DNA of 64,000 bases from G965218495 sp965262785 (GTDB lineage Bacteria; Bacteroidota; Rhodothermia; Rhodothermales; Bin80), in contig OZ253559.1 in the NCBI GenBank assembly GCA_965262785.1, positions 3,162,001-3,226,000 on the forward strand, in the 5' to 3' direction. Within the stretch, counting starts at the first letter, position 1. Every line of letters begins with the position of its first letter. The notes beneath the pieces were generated by a model. It worked only from the letters and a program-made list of their open reading frames with translations, did not search any database and was not told the DNA's origin. Position numbers and translations under genes: made by a program. Shown here in pieces: positions 46,307 to 55,000 of this stretch.

Positions 46307-47275
46307 ATGAACCCCTCACAGCCTGTTTTGGGGAGGGCTGAGGCGCCTGCAGACGCCCAGATCAATCCCTCCGGTGACTCGCGGCGGCTTCTGATGAAGC
46401 TCTGCACGCACATACTGCAACAATTGACCACCGACTGGCCCATTCCGGCAGCGCAGCAGCAGCCGGCGCCACCGCCCGTAGTGATCAAGGCTTCTGCTGC
46501 GGCCCAGGACACAAAGCCGGACTCGGCGCAGTTGAATGAAGCGTGGCAGCTGTTGCATTCGCGCAGTCTGCAAGACGACCCGATCGTTGCGATCTGGCTG
46601 CGCGGGCTGTGCCCACGCGGCGTTAGCATCGTTCTTGGAGCGGGTCTGACCATCACGGGCTATCGCCGCATACTTGGCCTTGTAGCGTGCTACCCTGAAA
46701 ACGTCTCTGCTCTTACGTCCTTTGTGCAGTCGCTGTCCGATCGTGGTCTTTCGGCCGCCGATGGGCTGCTCTGTGTGCTGCCCAGCAGTACGGGACTTCA
46801 ATCGGCGGTGCGCCAGGTGTTCGGCGCCAAGGTCGCTATACAGCGCTGTCTCAATACGCTGTTGGATCAAGTCACCTGTGGTCTTCCGGAAGACCTTGTT
46901 CCTGTGTATCGCAATCGCCTCCGCCAGGCATGGAATGGGTTCGATGCCCGGGAAGCTGAACGCGCACTCACCCGTATTCACCAGGACTTGACGCGCGTCA
47001 ATCGGTCCGCAGCGAAGGTTCTGTGGGAGGGCCTGGAGCAATCTCTGACGATTCAACGCACGGGCATGCTGCTCAAGCTCGACCGGGGGCTACGCGTGAT
47101 GCGCTTCATGGATGCCATCAGTCGCAGGTTGCAGACCCCGGCCAGCGCCGTTTTCCAGCAACGCGAACAGATGGCACTGGCACTGTTGGAACACGAGGCT
47201 CAGCTGCGCCGTGTGGCCCATGCGGCCTATCTGCCACAACTTCGTGAGAGTCTCATCAACCTTAACGCCGTCTGA
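46307..47275 (+). CDS. Catalytically dead transposase paralog (orfA), copy B
   Basis: A 322-residue protein, intact and almost identical to the copies at 43716-44684 and 48129-49097. It differs by a few substitutions, such as AAQQQPAPPP and FGAKVAIQR. It carries the same replaced catalytic positions: LRG for LDG, and LPSS for VDGS. Its stop overlaps the orfB start by one base (TGATG), a slightly different coupling from the ATGA of the other copies. Confidence 0.8.
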   Translation: MNPSQPVLGRAEAPADAQINPSGDSRRLLMKLCTHILQQLTTDWPIPAAQQQPAPPPVVIKASAAAQDTKPDSAQLNEAWQLLHSRSLQDDPIVAIWLRGLCPRGVSIVLGAGLTITGYRRILGLVACYPENVSALTSFVQSLSDRGLSAADGLLCVLPSSTGLQSAVRQVFGAKVAIQRCLNTLLDQVTCGLPEDLVPVYRNRLRQAWNGFDAREAERALTRIHQDLTRVNRSAAKVLWEGLEQSLTIQRTGMLLKLDRGLRVMRFMDAISRRLQTPASAVFQQREQMALALLEHEAQLRRVAHAAYLPQLRESLINLNAV

Positions 47276-48048
47276 TGCCCCATACCCCTATGCTGGATCA
47301 ATCACTCATCGAGGACTTTCGGGGGCTTGCGCAAAGGAACTTCATCGGCCTGGCCAGCTGCCTTGGGTGTCTTGATCATCTTCTTACCAAGATGGCCACA
47401 TGGGTCATGGAAGCCGAGGCCCACTTCATATGCGGCGCACGTGGGAAGCACCATAAGACCGGCTTTCAGCGCTGGGGGGCGAATCCGGGTTCCATCCGCG
47501 TCGGTTTGGAGCGCATTGCGGTCCGCGTTCCGCGCGTGCGGAATGTACGAACCCGAAAGGAGCGTCCTCTGCAAACGTACCGCCTCTTGCGCGAGCGTGG
47601 GCTTATGGACCGGGAAAGCGTGACACGAGGGTTGCTGTGTGGACTCTCGCGGCGCAATTACAGGCAGGCGGCCCAAGTCTTCACCGATAGTCTGGGGTTG
47701 AGTGCCAGCAGCATAGGCAACGCCTTCATTACGCAGACGGCAGCGCTACTGAAGGCATTTGAGACGCGCCGATTCGATCAGCACACCTTTGCGGTGCTCC
47801 TGCTTGATGGCAAGTATTTGGCTGGTATGCAGATGATCGTAGCGATGGGCATCACGACCGAGGGCGAGAAGGTCGTACTGGGCTTTGCGGAAAGCCGTAC
47901 CGAGAACAGTGCGCAGGTGGAGTCGCTGCTGCAGGATCTGTTGCGTCGGGGCTTCACCCATACCGACAAGCTGTTGGTACAGGTGGACGGCAGCCGCGGG
48001 CTTCGCAAGGGAATCAGTGCGGTGTTTGGGGATGCGGTCGTATTCCAG
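47275..48048 (+). pseudogene. IS256/Mutator-family transposase (orfB), copy B, truncated
   Basis: Only the first 258 codons remain, up to VFGDAVVFQ, where copy C is inserted; the frame then runs into copy C and stops at 48132. The first two catalytic Asp (LLLDGKYLAG and VQVDGSRG) are still encoded, but the catalytic Glu and the C-terminal domain are lost, so it cannot be an active enzyme. Confidence 0.9.
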
Positions 48049-48128
48049 GGGATTGCACAAATTCAAGTTGGGAATTGGAGAGTTGCTGTGGAGGTGGACC
48101 CTAGTCTCCACCACTCCTTTCCAATCAT

Positions 48129-49097
48129 ATGAACCCCTCACAGCCTGTTTTGGGGAGGGCTGAGGCGCCTTTAGACGCCCAGATCAATCCCTCCGGTGAC
48201 TCGCGGCGGCTTCTGATGAAGCTCTGCACGCACATACTGCAACAATTGACCACCGACTGGCCCATTCCGGCAGCGCATCAGCAGCCGGTGCCACCGCCCG
48301 TAGTGATCAAGGCTTCTGCTGCGGCCCAGGACACAAAGCCGGACTCGGCGCAGTTGAATGAAGCGTGGCAGCTGTTGCATTCGCGCAGTCTGCAAGACGA
48401 CCCGATCGTTGCGATCTGGCTGCGCGGGCTGTGCCCACGCGGCGTTAGCATCGTTCTTGGAGCGGGTCTGACCATCACGGGCTATCGCCGCATACTTGGC
48501 CTGGTAGCGTGCTACCCTGAGAACGTCTCTGCTCTTACGTCCTTTGTGCAGTCGCTGTGCGATCGTGGTCTTTCGGCCGCCGATGGGCTGCTCTGTGTGC
48601 TGCCCAGCAGTACGGGACTTCAATCGGCGGTGCGCCAGGTGTTCGGCGCCAAGGTCGCTATACAGCGCTGTCTCAATTCGCTGTTGGATCAAGTCACCTG
48701 TGGTCTTCCGGAAGACCTTGTTCCTGTGTATCGCAATCGCCTCCGCCAGGCATGGAATGGGTTCGATGCCCGGGAAGCTGAACGCGCACTCACCCGTATT
48801 CACCAGGACTTGACGCGCGTCAATCGGTCCGCAGCGAAGGTTTTATGGGAGGGCCTGGAGCAATCTCTGACGATTCAACGCACGGGCATGCTGCTCAAGC
48901 TCGACCGGGGGCTGCGCGTGATGCGCTTCATGGATGCCATCAGTCGCAGGTTGCAGACCCCGGCCAGCGCCGTTTTCCAGCAACGCGAACAGATGGCACT
49001 GGCACTGTTGGAACACGAGGCTCAGCTGCGCCGTGTGGCCCATGCGGCCCATCTGCCACAACTTCGTGAGAGTCTCATCAACCTCAACGCCGTATGA
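48129..49097 (+). CDS. Catalytically dead transposase paralog (orfA), copy C
   Basis: Third intact copy of the 322-residue gene, with the same lost catalytic residues as copy A and only scattered substitutions (for example APLDAQINPSGDSRRL). It begins about 80 bp inside the element and ends ATGA-overlapped with orfB at 49094. All three copies being open suggests that the product is maintained. Confidence 0.8.
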   Translation: MNPSQPVLGRAEAPLDAQINPSGDSRRLLMKLCTHILQQLTTDWPIPAAHQQPVPPPVVIKASAAAQDTKPDSAQLNEAWQLLHSRSLQDDPIVAIWLRGLCPRGVSIVLGAGLTITGYRRILGLVACYPENVSALTSFVQSLCDRGLSAADGLLCVLPSSTGLQSAVRQVFGAKVAIQRCLNSLLDQVTCGLPEDLVPVYRNRLRQAWNGFDAREAERALTRIHQDLTRVNRSAAKVLWEGLEQSLTIQRTGMLLKLDRGLRVMRFMDAISRRLQTPASAVFQQREQMALALLEHEAQLRRVAHAAHLPQLRESLINLNAV

Positions 49098-50410
49098 TGA
49101 CCCATACCCCTATGCTGGATCAATCACTCATTGAGGACCTTCGCGGGCTTGCGCAAAGGAATTTCATCGGCCTGGCCAGCTGCCTTGGAAGTCTTGATCA
49201 TCTTCTTACCAAGATGGCCACATGGGTCATGGAAGCCGAGGCCCACTTCATATGCGGCGCACGTGGGAAGCACCATAAGACCGGCTTTCAGCGCTGGGGG
49301 GCGAATCCGGGTTCCATCCGCGTCGGTTTGGAGCGCATTGCGGTCCGCGTTCCGCGCGTGCGGAATGTACGAACCCGAAAGGAGCGTCCTCTGCAAACGT
49401 ACCGCCTCTTGCGCGAGCGTGGGCTTATGGACCGGGAAAGCGTGGTAAGAAGGTTGCTGTGTGGACTGTCGCGGCGCAATTACAGGCAGGCGGCCCAAGT
49501 CTTCACCGATAGTCTGGGGTTGAGTGCCAGCAGCATAGGCAACGCCTTCATAACGCAGACGGCAGCGCTACTGAAGGCATTTGAGACGCGCCGCTTCGAT
49601 CAGCACACCTTTGCGGTGCTCCTGCTTGATGGCAAGTATTTGGCTGGTGTGCAGATGATCGTAGCGATGGGCATCACGACCGAGGGCGAGAAGGTCGTAC
49701 TGGGCTTTGCGGAAAGCCGTACCGAGAACAGTGCGCAGGTGGAGTCGCTGCTGCAGGATCTGTTGCGTCGGGGCTTCACCCATACCGACAAGCTGTTGGT
49801 GCAGGTGGACGGCAGCCGCGGGCTTCGCAAGGGGATCGGCGCGGTGTTTGGGGATGCGGTCGAATTCCAGCGCTGCCAGTGGCACAAGCGTACCAATGTG
49901 ACGCGTCACATCAAAAGCGAGCCAGCGGCCACGCAAATGAAGCGTCGGCTTCAGGCGGCTTGGGAGCTACCCACGTACAAGGAGGCACGGGCGGCGCTTG
50001 CGTCGCTGCATGAAGCGCTGCAGCGGTCGTGCCCGAAAGCCGCACGCAGTCTGAAGGAGGGTTTGGAGGATACGCTGACGCTTCACCGGTTGGGGGTGCG
50101 GAACCAGGCCGTCAGAGACAGTCTGAAGACGACGAACATCATCGAGAACCTCAACAGCATTATTGCGAACCGATCACGGAACGTGAAGCGCTGGGGATCA
50201 TCGGGGATGCGTCAGCGCTGGTGCGGGGCGATATTCATGCAGTACGAGTCGAATCTGAAGCCGATACGCCGGGAGGACATGAAGGAGCTGACCAAGGTGC
50301 TGAGCACCTCCGGGGGTCGATGGGTTAGTGGGGATTCGGTCTGCCAGCCCCAAGGGGCTGCAAAGGCAACACCTGCCGCTGGATGCCCCCGCGCAGTAGT
50401 GCGCTGCTGA
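49094..50410 (+). CDS. IS256/Mutator-family transposase (orfB), copy C
   Basis: A 438-residue transposase, intact, with the D179/D239/E351 set and the CQWH pair as in copy A. A few substitutions distinguish it, such as KPIRREDMKELTKVLS. With both ends present, copies A and C are each potentially autonomous. Confidence 0.94.
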   Translation: MMTHTPMLDQSLIEDLRGLAQRNFIGLASCLGSLDHLLTKMATWVMEAEAHFICGARGKHHKTGFQRWGANPGSIRVGLERIAVRVPRVRNVRTRKERPLQTYRLLRERGLMDRESVVRRLLCGLSRRNYRQAAQVFTDSLGLSASSIGNAFITQTAALLKAFETRRFDQHTFAVLLLDGKYLAGVQMIVAMGITTEGEKVVLGFAESRTENSAQVESLLQDLLRRGFTHTDKLLVQVDGSRGLRKGIGAVFGDAVEFQRCQWHKRTNVTRHIKSEPAATQMKRRLQAAWELPTYKEARAALASLHEALQRSCPKAARSLKEGLEDTLTLHRLGVRNQAVRDSLKTTNIIENLNSIIANRSRNVKRWGSSGMRQRWCGAIFMQYESNLKPIRREDMKELTKVLSTSGGRWVSGDSVCQPQGAAKATPAAGCPRAVVRC

Positions 50411-50714
50411 CGCTGGCATAACGCAAAACCCGCAGCTGCCTGGACGCTCTGAGGCGCTGCACCCTGCCAAGATCGCCGCTTACGCGTGCGATCAGAGGAT
50501 CCCTGCGGGATATCGTGCCCGGAAAGTCACTCCACGAGCCTACCTACGCCCGAAAATCCGCGTGTGAGCACGCAATTGGGCCCACATAGGCATGCACCGC
50601 CCCATTTGCACCCACACTCTCGGCCCGAAGCGCAATCCATTGCCAAAAGATATCTACTTTGAGGGCCCATCTCGGCAGAAGCCGCCGAAACCCAACTAAA
50701 TTTTGTGCAATCCC
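50411..50714 (+). other. 3' tail of the two-gene element (copy C)
   Basis: About 300 bp between the orfB stop and the right inverted repeat, present in the same form in copy A (42099-42402). I see no sense-strand gene. A 62-codon open stretch runs inward from the end on the opposite strand, so genes broken at this end can continue into it, as the AddB-like gene does. A small palindrome (ATCCCTGCGGGAT) lies near 50500. Confidence 0.6.
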
Positions 50715-51813
50715 CCGCTAACGGCTCATCGCTCTTACGTGCCCTCAATAGCAGCTCGCCATCCATAACCTGTTGTGCCATCTGCGTGCCGGTGGATTCG
50801 GACCAAGGCATAAGCGGAGACGATAGAACGGCAGCCGCGGCCATCGCAGGAGGGTGCGGCTGCAGACAATGCAGCGCGTGATGCACTACTTCATAGCCCA
50901 GATCCCGCTCCCTCCCGATCTCCGGCAGCCCAGACAACGCCAGGCCTGCGAGCTCGAACCCGCCGCGTACGGCGCTCTGGTACTCGCTACTGCTCGGTAC
51001 GAGTATCCCTATGTCGGCAGGATTCTGACGCGGATGCTCGGTCAGGGTATTCTGCGCCATGCCCGCGGCAACCGCCACCTCCTGAAGCACGTCGCGGACC
51101 CGGATCCACTGGACCGTACCATCGAGCGTGGGCTCAGCCGGGCTCTCATTTTCGAACAGAAAGTCCTGCAGAACGCGCAGCGTCGTACTTGCGCTGGCCC
51201 GTCGGTGGACGCGCAGAATGTTTTCAAGTATGTGTTGAAGCTCGACATCGTGCCTGCCTCCTGCGTCGCTGTTCAGCTTCTCTATTAGTGCCTCCTCCCA
51301 ACGTGTAGCATATGGTATGCCCTTAACCCAATACACACGCATCCACTCGGCAGCCTCCCCAGCATCAGTCCTCAAAAGACTCTGTATCAGGGCAAGGTCG
51401 CCCGGCAGTCTCCCCTCCAGTTCCGTGGCAAGCGCCGACAGGTCAGCGACTCGCGCGCTCATCCGACTCGTGAGGCCCGCGCCGTCCATCCATGCTAGCG
51501 GCTGACTGGGGCCAGATGCGGACACCAAGTCTGCCAAGGCTTCTTTGACAGCGCCAGATGCCTCCTTTGGCGCTACCGCGAAGCTCTCGCTCCAGAACGC
51601 GCCCGTCCGGCTCTCAAGAACATTCTCGAAATCACTGTCGGAAATGCCCGTGTCCTGAATAAAGTACTGCCGCGTCGCACGGCTCAGAAGCCCAGCCCAC
51701 GTGTCGATGAGAATGCCCGACCTTGCTCCAGCCTCAGCAAGGCCGCGGCGAACACGCCTTGCAGCTTTCTGGTCCGGAACGAGCAAAAACTCCAATGTGC
51801 GTATTTGTGGCAC
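50715..51813 (-). pseudogene. AddB/RexB-like recombination nuclease, truncated by IS copy C
   Basis: The N-terminal 366 codons of a protein resembling AddB-type subunits (PD-(D/E)XK nuclease family) of ATP-dependent helicase-nucleases. Features are LEFLLVPDQKAARRVRRGLAEAG, GILIDTWAGLLS, ADIGILVPSSSEYQSAVRGGFELAGLALSG and SSPLMPWSE. The C-terminal half, including the nuclease domain, is missing. The frame reads through the end of copy C and stops at 50527, adding 62 IS-encoded residues. The start is GTG at 51813. No AddA-like helicase is in the window. Family assignment is moderate; truncation is certain. Confidence 0.7.
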
Positions 51814-51996
51814 AGCGTTTTGGTTGGGTCTGCTCGTAACCAGTATTTGCGCACCCTACGCACCAGCCGTCCGGGTAGGACTATGTAGTTTCGTTCCCAT
51901 CCGCAATTCTTGGCTGCGCAGCACACATGCCCCCATTCCGGGCTTCAACACCGCGAGCCACGTCGTAGGGTGGCGCCACAAAGATGCAAAAAAGCA

Positions 51997-52031
51997 AGAC
52001 GCCCCGGCACCCAACGGGCACCGGGGCGTCT
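51997..52031 (-). terminator. Rho-independent terminator of the giant adhesin gene
   Basis: An 11-bp perfect GC-rich stem (AGACGCCCCGG paired with CCGGGGCGTCT) with a 13-base loop. On the minus strand it is followed by a run of T residues (CTTTTTTGC). It lies 31 bp after the stop codon of the gene at 52062-57788. Confidence 0.88.
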
Positions 52032-52061
52032 CCCCGACTCTCGGTTAGAAAGCCAGTCTAC

Positions 52062-55000
52062 TTACTTGATCAGCGTCATCTGACCGGTTTCAATGTGCCG
52101 ACCCGAAGCACCCGTAGCCACTACACGGTAGAAGTAGCTGCCAGAGGCCAGCCTGGCTGCATTCAGCTCGACCGAGCGACTCGCGCCTGCCTCAAACTCT
52201 TTGGCAGGCAGCGTCATCACGTTTCTGCCAAGCATGTCGAATACCGCGATGCTCACCTCCGCCGTCTCAGGAAGATCGAATTCGATCTGAGTCGACGGGT
52301 TGAACGGATTCGGGTAGTTGCCCAGGAGCGCGAATTCAGTCGGAAGCTCCGAATTCTCCGTTCCCGTGATGACCTGCGGGAAGAACGGGTTACCGTCCTG
52401 CGCCACGCCCATCATCGTCACGCCGTCTGCGCTGGACTTCCCAGTCCCTGACAGGTTCAGTACGAACGCGAGATTGGCATACTGCTGTATCTCCAGGCGG
52501 AAGACATCAATCTGCGTGTCATTATTCGGCGTCGTTACCTCGAAGTTATACCCGCCCGGATCCAACGACATATACGTACCGACATCATCGAACTGGAAGT
52601 TGTTCGACAGCAGAGCAAGAACACGCGTGTTGTCGATCGGATCAATGAGACGAATGTCAACCTGGCCCAGGCCAGCGGCGCCGTGCACGAAGTAGAAGTC
52701 AACCATGTTATTCGTGGTTGAAACCGTGCGGACATCCTCCCTGATAACAATATCCGCTACGCCGGCGGCCAAGTTCCCGTGCGCAATCACATGATAATTC
52801 ATGTTCTGACGGAAGCGTACTGGCTGCGATAAAATCGGCACCGAGTTGTCAGGAGCATTTGCCGGGACTATCTCCAACGTGTGGGTACCCGCCGCAATAT
52901 TGCCAAAGGCGCGCGCCGTCTGGAACGCGAAGTCGTCCACCACCCTGTTGTCGTCGATGTACAGATCCACTGTAGCACCGGCCACGTTATGGATAAACTG
53001 CACGCGCGACGTACCACTGGTGATCGGATCCGCGCTAATCGGATTCTGCAGGAAGTTCGCTGCAATACCGAAGATGTTGCACGTCGTCACGTTCACACCT
53101 TCCTGGGTCAGGTTCGGGGTGCCGTTGATGAAGTCGTTAACCTCGAAGGAATTGTCATCGGTGGGACCGCCATCCAAGTCATACACACCTGCCAAGCGCG
53201 GGTTGGTTCCGTCGCAGTCCCACTGCACTATACGCAGACCCTTGATGTTAAAGATGTTCGGAAGCTCGTCCGCTACCACGCGCATGTTCGGGTCATGCGC
53301 CGGCACAGCATCCAGTTTTACCTTCCAGAACAGGTCGGCCACGTTGTCCAGCGTCAGCATGCCGTCAGCCCCATCCACGGTCAGGTTGTCATCCGGCCAG
53401 TCCATGGAGTCCGCCGTCGCGCCTGCCATGAAGCCCACCGTTGCCATGCGTGCACTACCCAAGTCCGCGGGAAATTGTAAAATCAGCGGACGGTAGAAGT
53501 CAGGACCGTTCTCACTGGCACTGCCTACAGGGAACAGGTAGCCACCGGTTACCACGCCGCCGCCCTGGTTGCCCATGGACACTGAGCGTGCTACGTATCC
53601 GTCGACGTAGCTGTCGCGTGAGCCATATCTGACGACGCCTGCCGCCGAATCCGCCCCGACTGAAATACGTCCTACCAGAGAGTCCTCAATCGCCTCGTTT
53701 GCCAGCATCCACGTGTGGTAGTGGTTATCCGAGCTGACCAAGCCATTCTTGAGCGTAAGCTCACCGTACTTGTTCTGCATCACGTCGCTCCCCATCATCA
53801 CCAAACCCGCAGGACCGCCGGGATCCGACTGGACCGCCACATGGCAGAATGAGTTCATCGCACCGCTGTGCGAAACCATCGAGGTATCATTACCAACAAA
53901 CGTAACGGTACCACGCAGTCCCGGCACATCTGTTTGTTCGGCATCATACGCGTCTCCCGCGCCGTGAAACGCGTAGTCCCCCTGCAACATCAAGCCGGCA
54001 TTCACCATGCGCATCGTGCCACTGTAAGCTATCTCCCTGGTGCCGCCCAGGCACGTGTTTCCATAGTCGCCGTCGGTATTTGGTGCTTGCAGAGAATAGA
54101 CGTGGGTAGTGTCGGCATTGACGCCGGCGCCAACGTAGAAGTCTCCCATCTGGTAGTGCGCCCCTTCCTGCAGCCACACATCAGAAGCGAAACCACCTGC
54201 TGACCCTTCATCTCCACTTTGCGAGTAGTCACCAGTGACTGCCAACACGCCGCCGTGCATAGTTAACCTTCCGCCTACGCTCAAATCTCCACCTACCATG
54301 AACGCCGCCTGGGGGTGTCCACCACTTGCACCGACAAGCAGCTGGCTTTTGCCGCCGGTCATTACGTCTCCGCCGATCATCACGTGATCGAATTCCGCAA
54401 AAGCTATCCTCCCCCCCGTATACTCCTCCTCTTTCTTCTCGACATTATTCTTTGGCCCGTCCGTCAGGTCGACGCTCGGAAACATCACCCTGTCGGCCAT
54501 GTTCGGCCTCACAGCTGCGGCATTCTCTGATGGAGTATTGCCACCGTCAAACTTGACGCTTGTGAACTCGCCAACGACGACGTTGGGCATGTACCAATCA
54601 AGCCGCTCTTTATTTGACGCTAGGTCTGCGACCAAACTGCCGAAGCTCCTCGCGCCTTTAGTATCGGTTCGTTTGTTATAGAAGTAAACCGTCCCGTCAC
54701 CCTCAGCTGCCTTTGCCGAGGCGCCACGCGAGCTTTCAAAACTCGCTTGCGCATGTGCTAATTGCACGCGGGCTTCTGGCGTATCCTCGTAATGGACAGC
54801 TTCAAGCGCATCCGAAAGATCCAGCAGGTCGCGATACGCTTCGCTGTCGCTGCACGGCGCTGAGCCGCTAGAATCGCACAGCCAGCCTTCCGCACCAACA
54901 TTCACATCGCCTCTGGCGACTAAGACGTTGCCTGCAAGATCAAGCTTGCTTCTGTATTTGATGTGAAGGTCCGCAACGGGAGTGTGGCCCTCCTGCAGCG

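Larger units (their letters stand above)
46227..48048 (+). mobile_element. IS256/Mutator-like two-gene element, copy B (5' 1,822 bp only)
   Basis: Begins with GGGATCGCACAAATTCAAGT, one base different from the copy A and C ends, directly inside P3. It contains a complete orfA and the first part of orfB. It is cut at 48048 by copy C; the junction corresponds to position 1,822 of the 2,666-bp element. The distal 844 bp and its far inverted repeat are not in the window. Confidence 0.9.
48049..50714 (+). mobile_element. IS256/Mutator-like two-gene element, copy C (2,666 bp, complete), nested in copy B
   Basis: Complete element on the plus strand, with inverted repeats at 48049-48072 and 50691-50714 and the same length as copy A. 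It is inserted into orfB of copy B after TATTCCAG (48041-48048). The base run after its right end is CCGCTAAC and not a second TATTCCAG, and the rest of copy B does not follow. This shows that a deletion or rearrangement ended exactly at the right end of copy C. Confidence 0.93.

Noticed and set aside
43716..50410. orfA plus orfB as a Tn7-like or TnsA/TnsB pair
   Set aside because: orfA has no endonuclease motif and aligns with the Mutator transposase core. No AAA+ or target-selector gene accompanies it.
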